Source: Astropecten irregularis
Taxonomy: Eukaryota > Echinodermata > Asteroidea > Paxillosida > Astropectinidae
Reading direction: 5' to 3'
Assembly (NCBI GenBank): GCA_963971285.1
Contig: OZ020252.1
Location: forward strand, 19,009,662-19,073,661
DNA: 64,000 nucleotides
The first letter of the stretch is position 1; the number at the start of each line of letters is the position of its first letter. The notes below the pieces were generated by a model. That model did not search any database, was not told the origin of the DNA, and saw only the letters and a program-made list of their open reading frames with translations. The translations under genes and the position numbers were made by a program. Positions 29,495-42,700 of the stretch are shown here, piece after piece.

Positions 29495-30635
29495 GTAAGT
29501 CAAATAATTTTCTTTTTCTTTCCAAAAACCAATACGGATATTCAAGAGGTATTTCACAGGCCTAGTTTTTAGCACACTTGATGTCAGTAAAGGTATTCAA
29601 TTTGGGTACGTGTCAATAATACTGGCAGGTCATTTGAAAAATGTTCGTTTTATTTTCAAAACGTCGTTGTAACACGAGACGAGAGGGATGATTCTGTGAT
29701 TATTTTGAAATTTGGTAAAGCGCCTCTTTCACTATAAACTCAACGTTTTTTGTTCTTAATAAGTAAAATTCGCCATTCTAACATTTACCCTACAGCTCTG
29801 CAGGGCAGGCCTATTAAGATATCGTAGTTTCTGCAACATCTTCTATGAATATCATGGAAAGAAAGACAATTTTACCCACCGTTTCACATCGTTTAAGAAG
29901 GCCTACAAGTGCGGGTACACGTGCGCTGTAAATGTTGCGTGGATAGTGGTCTATGTTATTGGTGCGTGTCGTTCTAATCTTTCGTTTTGCCACATGTGCA
30001 CCCATATTTCCGCGCGGGAAAAACCGCCCACTATGTCCCACATGGCCATATGGCACACTGAACACGGGGTTAGTGTGCTTTTAGTACGCAATGATTATTT
30101 TCAGACCCCCATAATTTGCCTCAAAAATCAAAGTCCTGCCCTCTTTCCCCAAATTTAACCTTGCTAGGAAATCACAACTGGTCAACATTTAGGTGAGTTA
30201 GTTTACTGTAGAAGCCATGTCTGAAAATAATCCTTATGATCTAAAGCACATATTGAAACTCCCTGAAAATACCCAGTAAGCTGTCGAGTGTGATTCGGGT
30301 GTAATTATTATTCATTTACTAAAACAAATTAATTCACCCTCCATTTCTGTTATTCTAGAGGCAGCAATGTACAATATACGAGGCAGCCTGGTCACCTAAC
30401 AAATTGTACAGTACACTTGAATTAAAAATGTGGGATTCAAATACACTGAACCAGTGGGCTATACTGACAGGATATATTTTCCTATTTCATCCCAATCTTC
30501 CATCCTTGTCCTCTGAACCGACCTTCTGAACCATCACAGTACCTACCAATTAATGTGATCAGCAAGATCTATTTGGTATCCAGTGGGTAAATATCCTTCT
30601 ATCATTCAGATAATTATCTTCTTCTTTTTTTGCAG

Positions 30636-30703
30636 ATAGTCTTGAAGCAAGAAGGCATTCTTGGAACCCCATTCTTTGTTGGAGGTTTTTTGAAAGGCGG
30701 CTT
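30636..30703 (+). other. Orphan exon-like segment (68 bp)
   Basis: A strong acceptor (TTCTTTTTTTGCAG) and donor (CTT|GTGAGTA) bracket 68 bp. Two frames are open; one reads QEGILGTPFFVGGFLKGGL, which I do not recognise. It may be exon 2 of a short transcript starting near 29430 or a non-coding RNA exon. Nothing links it to USP6NL or to the PLD gene (which is on the other strand). Confidence 0.35.
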
Positions 30704-30834
30704 GTGAGTACTATTATGTAAAATCTGCTAATTAATTACATATACAGTGAAGTTGTACAGAGTAAAAATCTTATTACATGTATATGATGTATGAAATCAT
30801 GACACACTATGGGGGTCTGTCAAAGTTACAAACT

Positions 30835-31016
30835 GATATTGAGGCACTTAAAAGTGAACAAAGAAAAACTGACTGGAACGGGATTCAAACCAGCAACCTC
30901 CGGAATACCGTACCGGTGCTCTACCAACTGAGCTATTCAGCCCTATTTTTTTTTTTTCACTTTTCAATTTCTTCATATAAATTTAATCAGTTTCCCTTTT
31001 GGTTATAAGATGATGA
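30835..31016 (-). mobile_element. tRNA-promoter element, copy 6
   Basis: The minus-strand head has a clear box A (TAGCTCAGTTGGTAGAGC) and box B (GGTTTGAATCCC). The right end, CAGTTTCCCTTTTGGTTATA then AGATGATG, lies at 30989-31016. Confidence 0.65.
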
Positions 31017-31484
31017 TGTTATTAGATGATGATATAGTGGCACTTAAAGACTTCAATTAGACTTCAGAGATGACTGCTGGTGATACCAAAAAGAAAACGT
31101 CCAGCCCAAATTCACCATCAGACAATAGACATCAGACAGTAAAGATCTTCATGTGTGATTAACAAAATATATGACAGTAAGATGTTTATTTCAAAGATCA
31201 CACTGAACACTTCTGAATTCTTTGAAATTATTCTACTTTTTTATTCCCATATATGCGAGTCTTTACAAAAAGGCAAGTCGCTTGTTCAAAATTCCTAACG
31301 CTGCGATCATCAAGGAACTGTTACCTCGATAAAAAGTGAAATTTGATCTCCAGTACTGAGGGGATGGATCGGATAAATGTTTAATGCAGCGTGATTGTAT
31401 GTATGAGAGGCACAAATGAAGGTTCATTATTGTAAAGTCCACACACATTGTGCACAGTTAGATAATTTCAAAGGATGTTCATGC

Positions 31485-31559
31485 ACTGGATGTCCACACA
31501 CTGGATGTCCACACAGTGGAACTCCACACAGTGGAACTCCACACAATGGGTGCCCATAA
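31485..31559. repeat. 15-bp minisatellite, five units
   Basis: Successive units are ACTGGATGTCCACAC twice, AGTGGAACTCCACAC twice and a decayed AATGGGTGCCCATAA. The paired types suggest stepwise doubling. Confidence 0.75.
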
Positions 31560-31701
31560 CAGTGACCTATCAATTAGCGTTCACACTTTGAGTTGATACA
31601 TAAAATGAAATTAATTTCCACTTTGAGACTTTCCAGCTGCTAATCATGTTTAAATAACCATCCATCAATTCCTATATATTTATCATTAGAAACAGTAATC
31701 A

Positions 31702-31824
31702 AGCCTGGTTCTTGGCCTTTGTGCCCCCTTTAAATGTTTCCATAGACATTATGATTTTCCAATGGAAGTGCCCCTTGCAATGGAAAAGTGGCCTTGCCCC
31801 TTTCAGAACCAAATTCAAGGCCTG
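31702..31824. repeat. AGCCTGG...AAGGCCTG dispersed repeat, copy 1
   Basis: The core GTTTCCATAGACATTATGAT and then TTTTCCAATGGAAGTGCCC is almost identical to 49143-49309. It ends AAATTCAAGGCCTG. Non-coding. Confidence 0.65.
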
Positions 31825-32766
31825 GTAATGAATTTGTTTCAGGAAAAGATCTTCTCAATGTAGGTGAAACTATCTTTAAGCCAAGACTCTACACGGGTTG
31901 CAGTGCTTTGAAGGGATGCCAAGGTAACACGTTTCCATTGCCTCTATGAAGTTCTGGCCCTGAAACAAAGGGTCATAAACTTCTACATTTAAATGATAAT
32001 CAAGGTGAAAAGCAACAATACGTTCATATAAAGACAAGTACAATTGCAACATAATACTCAATGAGTAATCATGGGAATATGAAGACAAAAATTCGGAACT
32101 TCCACTGAACAGTTGTCCATGTGTACAGAATGGATAATTACACATGTTCATTTAGTTGACTGGAAGAAACTGCTTTTGCAAATACAGGCATCTGTCTTTT
32201 TTTAATAACAAAACATCTTTAATATGCATTACAATATGGCATGGAAATTGTAACATCTTTTCAATTCTGATGGAAATATTCAATTATTGAAATTTGAACG
32301 GTAGCTTATTTTACTAAAAACTGAACAATATGATGATTTGAGGAATGTCTCAAATCAGCACCGTCGGATATCATATATGTACAGGTTCATTTCTTTTAAA
32401 AAAGTTATATTTGGTATTAATGCCTTCTCTGCAATTTACATCAAAATATCAAACTGAGAAACATTTGCCACATTTTATGCTACGGCCAACGGTTCTTCAG
32501 TAGACATTAGACTAAGCTAGTACACAATAGTAGCAAAGCTAATTTGAGCCAAATTGGTAAATTTTATACACGTTTTCTATAAAAAAAGCATTTCCTTTGA
32601 GTTGTCCAATACTTGCATATTTACACAAGCCTTCTCCATTGCAAGGCTAAGAGAATAAGGCACTTTTATTATTGATACAAACAAAATTCAGACAACATAC
32701 ATAAAAAAATATAACGTAATAAAAATTAATGCACATTCTGTTGAAATAATCAAAATAACGTAAGAA

Positions 32767-32773
32767 GTTTATT
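32767..32773 (-). promoter_or_regulatory. Candidate PLD polyadenylation signal (one of several)
   Basis: On the minus strand, AATAAA words lie downstream of the PLD stop codon, here and near 32667. The 3' UTR could also extend to about 32.2 kb. No site can be chosen from sequence alone. Confidence 0.2.
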
Positions 32774-32888
32774 ATGTAGCTATTTTATTTTCCATATATG
32801 GATACTTCTACATGGAAGTACTGCATGTTGTATTTCTATTTTTCATTGATTTGTTATTGTTGTCTGCTTAGCAACTGAAATGACACCA

Positions 32889-33132
32889 GGGGCCAATTTC
32901 ATAGAGCTGCTTAAGCACAAATATTGCTTAAGCATGAAAAGTCTTCCTTGATCAAACAGGATTACCCAACCAAATTTTCATGTCACGTTTACTGCTTTTG
33001 ACTTGTATTCGGCCATTGTTTGCCGAGCATAACATTCACATGGAGTATTGGCTAGCATTCTGATTTTATTTACCAAGGTTTTTTGTGCTTCAGCAAATTT
33101 TGGTGCTTAAGCAGCTCTATGAAATTGTCCCC
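32889..33132. mobile_element. GGGGCCAATTTCATAG-family MITE, complete
   Basis: The ends GGGGCCAATTTCATAGAGCT and CTCTATGAAATTGTCCCC are inverted repeats with one change. Inside, TGCTTAAGCA words sit at both shoulders. 244 bp, just downstream of the PLD stop codon. Confidence 0.8.
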
Positions 33133-33484
33133 TGTTTAAGTGCTGGGAGATCCTGATATTTCAGTGAGAAGGAAAGATGCCTCGCTGTGGGCTACGAAGC
33201 CCCTTTTTATAATCCTTCCAGGAAAATATCAACTATATAACTCGATAAGCTTTTAACCCCTTCCGCCCGGGAAGCTGCAATAGCAGTTTGCCTCATGGCC
33301 TGAGAATATTCATGATTGCTTTGTTATTTCCATTAGAAATGCATTGAATGGGGGTACTGTCTGGAACAAGAGGTTCAATGAACCTTTGCTGTCCCTTAAA
33401 ATTTTCTCATTGTAGTATATTTACCACCTTGATTTGCATTTGAATAGATCAACATTTTTGAGCAGACAGCAATTAGTAAGCCCT

Positions 33485-33640
33485 AAACACAGATGTGATG
33501 ACACCAATTCAGTCCATCAGGAATTCAGGCTATTGTCCAGCAGTATTCAATCATTGTGAGCCCGTATTGTTCACGACAAGCTCCCTGCACACATGGCTTG
33601 GCCAAACGATCTCTAATCAACCAATGACTGATAATGAGGC
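33485..33640 (-). repeat. Dispersed repeat, inverted partner of 6068-6205
   Basis: The reverse complement gives CCTCATTATCAGTCATTGG, then GCCATGTGTGC, then GACAATAGCCTGAATTCC, matching 6068-6205. It lies just downstream of the PLD stop. Confidence 0.55.
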
Positions 33641-33751
33641 CAGTAAACACGAACATCTCTGAAAACCTGGGCTGAAGGGGTAAAAAAGATACCCACTATA
33701 CAAAACAATATAAGCAGATAACTCAAGTCGATTCCTTGTGTAAAATCAAAG

Positions 33752-36700
33752 CTACGTCCACAACTTGGTGGGTGCGATGCCTTCCTGGGTGGTGATTTTC
33801 GGCTGGAGATTCTCCTCTTTGAGGAAGTCCAACGGGATCCATGTGATGTTGCCATGGATACCCGTCAGCAGTCTTTGAGCGACCACACGGTCTGTCTTGT
33901 ACAGTGGTTGGACCTTCTTGTAACCTGGGAGTCCGGCACTTGATACCACTATATCAGAAGGCAAACAACGGAAAACCTAGGAGGAAGAAAGAAGAAACAA
34001 TCAATGAAGTATTGCATGTTGAATGACATGCAAAATGACATGCAGTGGAATGCTATGTCTTGCCCACACCAGAGAAGGAAGTGCAAAAAATGTTATTCGG
34101 ATGAAAATGCGGAAATTTCCCACGACTCAATATCCCTGTTATTTGCTTGTTCAAGACAGCCTGCCACAGATTCATGGACTGCTACCACTGTGATTGTTCA
34201 CATCTAGAGCAAAGCATCAGTTTCAGGCATGCGACTAACTATGACCACGGATTACAAAGTTTTGGATTTGGTTCACACTGAGGAAGTGCAAGATTCAGAA
34301 GAATAAGAGAAATTTTAGCTTGTTACATCAAGATTCTCAAGCAGTTGATGAGATGCAGTATAAGAACCAGTCAAGATCCGCTGGCAAATCTGGGCTGATT
34401 TGGAGGTTCACGAGACTACTCAGTCTTTTGACTCTAAACTCATTTGTTTCTCCTCACTTGAAGACCCTGGTGTTATGAACCCTACCTGTTCGTATATGGC
34501 CGTGTTGCCACTTGCATGCTTCATGACCACATCCTTATAGAAGGCATCTGATACAGGATCGGTCACGTCAATCTCACCGTGTCCTTGCAGGACACCCAGG
34601 TGCTCCCTAACAAAAAGAAAAAGAAATCATGACTGGTTTGGTAATAATTGCCCAGGCTACACGCTCCCACGCTATTCTGTGCAATCATCTCTCTGTGAAA
34701 AGAAAGACATTCTTATTGAAGTCCATGAGGACACAAGCAGTCAATCAATGCTTGATAGCTTCAACCAGGAGTGGATTCCTGTGAGGGTAGAGATGGCTAA
34801 GGGTTTGGTGAGCCTACAAAAGGCTTAAGTAGTAGCCTAAGGTGGATATTCTCCCGGAAGATGATTTCCGGAGTTTCAATTGACCAGGGACAATATTATG
34901 AAGTGTATTGGAGAGCCCTTTGGTGATCAAAAGTTCTACGTGAGAAAGTCACCCTGACTATTGATTACTTACTTGAAGAGTCGTTCCCGGAGTCCGAATG
35001 CCAGCTTTCCTGCCATGTACTCCTGCCCGTTCATCCGACTGGGAATCATCTCCGTGTCCTCGATCAGCACGGCCAGCTCGCTGTCACGCTTGCCCAGCAG
35101 GCTCCGGTCATTGATGTTGGCCGAGCCGCAGATTATGGTGCGATCGTCCACGATCATGAGCTTAGAGTGGATGTAGACCAGCTCCGTCACCAGCTCGCAG
35201 TTGAGCGTGTCGTGGGTGCGCAGGCCATAGAAGGTGATGAACTTCTTAGGATCGCTGACTGTTAACGATCAATGCACAGGCACAAGACTTATAAAAACCT
35301 AGTTTTTCCCGATCGTTGTACCACCATCAAAGAATAACACAAGTGTACCTTAGATGTTATATCTTCAGCACAGCTGTTTTTGATAAAAACTGGTCATCTT
35401 TTTTGTCCTTTAAAGCAGGACAATGGATAGTGTTTCCACAAACTGAGTAATCTCTTATTTTAACGTGGTTAATGGACTTCAAACTTCACATTTTGGTTGG
35501 CACGTGAAAATAAAGTTAGTTCAGGTTTAGAGTCTTAGCAGGTGCTGATTTCAACTCAGACCTGGCTGCCAGCATGGTCTTTTATCTGGATCACGGGAAG
35601 TTTAAAAACAATCAAGTGTTGCGAAACGACTTACTTCCTGCCCTCAGCAATCGTCCTATCAGAGATTTCCGTCCTCGGCAGATAGACTGGTACTCCCAGT
35701 ACAGGATGGTATGAATAGCGCCCCTGCCTGCCTCCCCGACGTCACCTTGGAATGCTGGCAGCAGGGGGAGGAACACGTACACCCGAAACATCTCATTCTG
35801 CCTGTTTGGAGAAAACGGCACAGGGATACAAACCCTTGAAACTAGTATGCGACGATTATGTTGAACTCAGATGGCCCATCAGCACACCAACTAAGATTTC
35901 AAAGATTGAGAGCTGATCATTCTGTACCCAGGTCAAATGATTTGTGCTTGGCTTAAAAGAAGGATACTGTCAGATGAGGGAAATTTGGAGAATAACCAGA
36001 CTTCTTACTTGCACCTCTTCTAGCAACTCAGTACAGATGGCCAGGTGACGATTCATTACAAATTATACTATGTACTTGGAGCAAATGGAGAAGAGCAGTG
36101 GAAGCATCAGCAAACCAGAGTGAGAAGAATAAGGAGGAGATGACAAATCAAAGGAGAGCATGCGGGAAGCAAAGAGCATCAGATCCTGAACCTGCATAGC
36201 TGTATTTCTCTGCCGAAAATGTGTGTAGCAATGTCGCTCTCGTATTGGCCTGTTTAGCCATACAAAATGCTGTAATGCGACTGAGTGAACTTAAACTAGC
36301 GCGTGCATACCATTGTCTCTCAAGACAGAAGATGCCAACAAGAACTCGGTCAGACAGTCCATACAGATGAGTGCATCAGATTCTACATATACAGGGCAGT
36401 ATGAGGCCAGTAAGCCTATAGGACGTGCAGCAAATGGGTGAATATCAGAGCTTGTACACTTACTCATATGCCCTAAGGATGCGTTGGTAGAGAGCCTGAG
36501 CTATGCCATTGGTTACCTCGTTATTGTCGTGCATCGTAATAAAGAATTGATTCTACAAAAGAAAAACACATAAATTATGATGAATCACTACATAACCTCA
36601 GTCAGTAAAAATATGTCTTTAAAAGGTAGCTGGTACCTCAGGGAGACATCAAAAAGTCTCCCTAAGTCCCGATGTCTCCCAAATGTCCACCTTGATGCTA

Positions 36701-39700
36701 AAGTGTCTCCCTAATATCACATTTGTAATTATGTCCTACCTCAATGTAGATGTAGTGCTTGGCCTCCCCGATCAGCTTGATGTAGGCTTTGTGGATGGAA
36801 TCCTCAGTGTATTTGACTCCGACCGACCACTGACTGGCTGAACGTAACAGCTATAAAGGTAGGCGCGTGGCAAGAGACGAAAGAAAGTCCAAATATCAAC
36901 ACCCAAATCACTAGAAAATTCAATTTCTTAGTACAGGTGTATAAGCATCAATGAAACAATTTGCATATTTCGTACAAAAAACCAGATGTACCAAAGTGAA
37001 GCAAAACAAACACAGTCAACTGTCTCCCTCAAGGACCCAAGCACATCAATTCAAACCACCAATCTTTGATATGCTGCCAAGCTGACGTGACGATATCTTG
37101 AGAGGAGTTTGCTGCAGTTGATCACTTGGCTTACCTGGCATTTACACGGCGTAGAAATGTCTTTGTGCTCCGGTCTGATGTCAATAGACGATGTCGATTT
37201 GGGTAGAAGCAGCGGGTAGTGATTAAGCTTCTCTGCTTTCTCTTTCTGCACAAACAAATAATCAGACGATAGCACTATTTAGCACTGTCAACAGACGCTA
37301 CACAAAATGGGTGAAAATTTACACAAGTTCCAATACAATGTCTCATCCTGCCAACACAGAATGGAAAGAAGCTTCTATACATATGATGCTACAGCTTTGG
37401 GGGCTCATCTCCACATCTGTGGAAAGCTGAAACAATTCAGGGGCCGATTTCACTAAAGTCGTATTTTGCGATCATCGCTGTCCCACGTGATATGAGATCG
37501 TTACCTTACGAGCGATTCTCCGTTTAGCAATGGATTTGGGCTTTAGTGATGATCGCAAAGCTTTAGTGAAATCGGCCCCAGGACATTTGAAAAGCGGTGA
37601 AAATCAACAGCTTGCCTCCCCTGACTAGCAGTCTTGGCAAACGTCACGTGACATCTCTACCCTCATGGTGTGATACCAAGTCTAACTACAGCCCATACCC
37701 TTCCATCCCTACAAAGTATTAGAAGTTGTACAAGGTGTTACTCCTGAAGTAGGAGCCGTCCGTCATACCTTTGTGAAGTTCCAGCGCTGGATGAAGTGTC
37801 TGGACACATCGGCCGCTACTTGACCGTACAGGCAAGCGCCAATGTCATGCCAGGGCATGCGGGGTGTTTTCATGCGGTCAACTGAATCTACAATCATGAC
37901 AATGTGGAGAAGGAAATCATAGACATGACACAAATCAAATAGCTACGGCTAGGGCTTGGTCAGCTTGTCTCTCTGCCACAATGAAGCATTGAAAGCACAT
38001 AGAGATCAGCCATAGCCATAGCCATTAACATTGATCTGACTATCAAGTGTTAATAATGTTAGAGAGGTCATACTCAGAAAACATAAAATAATATAAAAGG
38101 TCACGGCACTTAAAAAATACACAAATCAAATGAATCATGCTACATCTAATTACTACACTCACAATAAGTTCATTTAACAAAGTACAGGGATCAAGTAACA
38201 ATTCTGGGCCTTAAGACTATTACAGTGATTCCCACTTCATGGATTACAACAAATCCCACTTAATCCAGTATTAAGCATAGATCCTTTTATCTCTCCTTGC
38301 CTTGAAGTGACTCCTCGGGATGCAGTACATCCTTGGCGATGAAATTGCAGTAATCCTTGCCAATCCACAGCTTGGAAGTGCCGGATAATCCCAGCTTATC
38401 CAGATTTTCATCCACGCTGGTCTTGGTCTCCTCATGTCTGAGTTTCCTGATGGGTTTCTTCAGGTAGATGGTGGCGCTCTTCAGCCGGGGCCGTCTGAAG
38501 TAACCCCCTTCTTCCTCGATGTCCGGAGTCGCTGGTGTCTCAGGGGGAGACTGGACAGCCTGGGGATATAAGACCAAGGACAGAACTGAAGTTGGTTTGC
38601 TGTGGTTCCCACTTGGGTTGGTAATGAGATGACGTCTAAGCAGCTCAATGAACGTGGGCCACAGCAGTCTCGTACTACATAATTTGACTTTTCACAAGGC
38701 TACAAGTCCTGTCATGAATTAGACAAGCTGGCAGGTCTATGGTCAGCAATGAGCTTGCCTGCAATTGGCCAGTGGTAAATATGACACGGGCCAATCAGAC
38801 CTTTCAACCACCTCAATATCTTCTTGAATCCATCTTTGCAAAGCATTGACCCTGAATGTATGTACGGCATCCTGTCTGATGACTTATCTTTTTTTTCTCT
38901 CTCTTTGTGACGTGCATGAGTAGCTGTGATATGCATGACGTGACAGTGACACTGCGCTCCTAATGTCCTTTAATCTAAAAATAAATTATCAAGATTCCGT
39001 CCAACTCCATGACTGCCGCCGACACATGATCATGTCTAATGCTGCTAAATTTGGAAGGTATTTATAATACAGGAGCTGCATGTGTATGAATTAAAGTACC
39101 ATTATAAGGAACCTTCTAGCAGCCCCAAAATATAAACCAAAGTTCATATGCCGTACAGATACCGCGTAGTGTTGGATTTACAGTAAAGTGGCAGTGAGGA
39201 GGTCCACGCAGGATTCGGATGAAAAATTAGAAACAATTGTCTTTTGATAGTTCATGGAAGCACTGGTCCAAGCTTCCCATTTATGCTGTGCACCCTGAAA
39301 TAATAATCTAATGACACGCAGTCTTTCCCGTTATTCCTTTTTGAAGTTGTTTGTTTTCCATCCCAATGTGTCAGCACGACTGCTGCTATTGCTAAACACC
39401 TCGGAGACTGCATTTATATTGAATGAAAACATTGAGGAGACAACCACTTTAACAAATGAACGCCTAACAAACTCGCCTGGGTGAACTGTGAAAACTAACA
39501 AGCAAAATGAGCGTGTGCATTCAAAGCAGATGATGTTGTCTTTTCATTATCTGTCTCTACTTTGACCAAATTTCACAGTGAAAAAAAAGTTGTCTCTATT
39601 TTGGCAAATATTTTTATAGTGAAAACAGAAATTCCAAACCAATTTGGAACGACAACAAAGAAGCAGTTTGCTAATTTTCAATGTAGTATGCAATTATGAA

Positions 39701-42700
39701 AAATTTTTATTCTCTAAACACTATTTCTGGGTACCGTTGTACAAAGACAAATGTTCAAGTGTTTGAGAAAACAACTTTGATGAACAGTTTCTGTTTTGAA
39801 TAGGTGAATAATTTATGCACATTCATATTGCTCCTGTCCTTGTTTTGTAAGGATGGTCTGAGGTTTCAATCCTGCTAGGATCGATAATAAAGCTTTGTAT
39901 AGGCCCTATTTCAGGTCATTTTTTTGGTTGATAAGCTGTTTTCAGCAGCTCATTAATATATTTTTGTACAGAAACGACTGAATTTTAAAGAGAGATATTC
40001 TCGTAAAATATCTCTTCTAAAATAAACCTTATAAACCTTAAGCTTTCAAACAGGAATAAAACAATCATGTTTTATCTTTTATCTGTACTACTCCCATTTT
40101 ACTCAATATAAGAATGATTATGCACACACTGCCAGACAAACCTGCAATGATGCATATTAAAATTATTATTCATAAGTCACTGGATGCAAGTGCCAAAGTG
40201 TGACTGATACGTTCCTAGCCTACTGTAGTTTTATGACAAGTCTACAGCACTATGGGTTTATAGTGCGATCCGTCAAACTAAATGACCCGTGCTTAGCTCA
40301 ATCTACACGGTGACAGCCTACAAATGTCACTCAGGCAGAACCTAGCTACATGTACTTTTTGAATGATGATTGTATCAGAATTCAACTTTGATATAAATGA
40401 TTTGCTCTGTGGATGGGATGTACAATTTCACACTCACTTCCTTAAAATGTGTCGAGAACTAATTTTGTTTGTCACTCAAAGATGCAGCAGAGCATCCCAT
40501 GTTTTTATTTTTACAATTTTAATACTAAGTATAGTGTGCACGTCAGAATGGATGTGGTTATAGTTCTTATAAAATGACGAAGAACATGATACAGTACACA
40601 TGAGGATTCTTGAGATCATTGCTATCAACTATCCAAAGTTAATATAGGCTGTTCTTGCAAAAAATGGTATTTAAAAAATAGAAGCAGCGTGATCATATGC
40701 AATATTCTCTGATATTTTTGTTCGGAACATGTATGCTGTATGTATAAGCATGGAATTTCACAGCTTGGTTGGTCATGGTTGCTATGGTCATACAAGGTGG
40801 GTGACTTTTGAGGTCAAGGTCCATTGACCTTTGACCCTGACCTACTTCCTCATTATCCTCCTCTTCATCATCCACACTAGTGTCAGTGTGAATGTCAAAC
40901 TGCAGGACAGGAAGGGAAGGTTCCTGTTCTGTGTCAGATTCTACGATAAAACTCTCTCCCTACAAAAATGGAAAAAGAACATTTCAAATTTGAAGAGCTT
41001 GACTCCAAGAAGTAGCTGGAAAAAAACAACATTCCATAACATTATGAACATTACAAATGTTGCCAATTACCAGAATGACGTTCCACTGGCTTTGCACACT
41101 CATGTAGGAAACGTTGAGTGCTGCAACATTCACAGTATTTGTACAAGTGAGAACGAGAGCAACTCAGACAAGCCCGATCTAATTTGTGAACTCAGTCCAG
41201 CCCCAACTTGTTTCTCCATCTTCCCCACTTCCCCTTACACATTTCTCGCCACCTCTACTTTTTCTGTGATCCAGGACTAGACAGCTAAGCACATTATAAT
41301 CACCTCCTGTTGCTGGATGGACTGGCTTCGACTGTAGGCGACTGCAGCGGAGCCCAGGTCCGACAGACGGTGCTTGAAGTCATCCCAGCGACCGTAGCAG
41401 ATGTCCAGGCCGCCGACGAAGGCCACCTTCTGGTCGATGGCAACCAGCTTCTCGTGATGAGCCCATAGGATGACCTGGCCTGGGTTGTGGTCTGGGTGTC
41501 GCATTACCTGGGCATTGTAACATAATCCGTGACGTCAATAAAGTAGGCATTTCACGACTAGCCTATTGGCTACCCATGACAAGTTGCAGTGTGAATAATG
41601 GACATTGTTTTTCCTTGGCAAGATTTAAATGTTTAATTCAAAAGGAGTGACCTTTGATTATTGCCTTGTTGATGCCCCAGTCATTGCGCAGGCAACCTTT
41701 TAGAATGCTCCAGTGGTTTTTCCCATAGTTCCCTTGAAACAAAATTGCCTTCCTTGAAATCAAGTAATTAACAGGCAGTGATTATGATAAATGCTTGATG
41801 TCCATACCTTAATATTTGGGTGCAAGTCCATCAGCACATGCTTGGTGTTTTTGCTGCCGAGAGCAAGGGCCACATCTACCTCCTTGTAAAGTAGGACGAA
41901 TATCTTCACTCCTGCAGCCTAGTGTTTGTAATGAAACCAAACATATAACTTGGATAGATTTTGGTGCAATCGAGACGGGTGTATTATTAGTTGAACTGGT
42001 ACATGTCCCTCATAACAGGACGGTTTGTGGCAACGTACCGCTTTCCTCTGTAGGATTTTGTCCAGCCTCCAGTAGGGGCCTTCCACGGCCGGCCTCTTGA
42101 GGTAGATCTCCGGGTTCAGCCACCAGTCCGTGATGAAGATCTCCTGCTCTGCTGATTCCAGGGCATCCGCCAGGGTCTCAAAGTATCTGGAGCCATCCAC
42201 AAACCTGTTGAGATCCGAGATGGGTCAGGGTGAGAGATGAGATGGAGTTGACAGACTCAGCCCCTCGTGGCAAAAAGCTGCTCAAAATGCAGAGGGCTGA
42301 TTTCAACCACACGATGAATTCTTATTCTAACGCACCCAGCAATGTACATGCATGGGGAGTTTAATACTGTTTCTGGTATCCAACTGCACGACCATGAAGG
42401 TAGGAAACACCCGCCATTACTGCAGTGTCCCTGCCCATATTTTGTTCGGCAACAAACAAATTTATGTCCGCCACACTATATACTGCAAGGTGTACATCCC
42501 CTAATCTTGGGACGTAAACCCTACAATTATAGAGTGCAGCAGAGCATAAATTATTTTATTGCCGGACAAAAGGCAAGCGGGGACACTGCAGTAATTGCGG
42601 ACAGTATATCGTGCCGTCGGATAGGTCTATAAAGTATGTGCCATGGTGAGATGGTATGGCGCTGATGACTCACATTTTACATATTATTCAGAGAGTGAGG

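Noticed and set aside
29195-29575. 126-codon minus-strand open frame
   Set aside because: No family resemblance. It crosses the promoter-like cluster and a consensus splice donor on the other strand.
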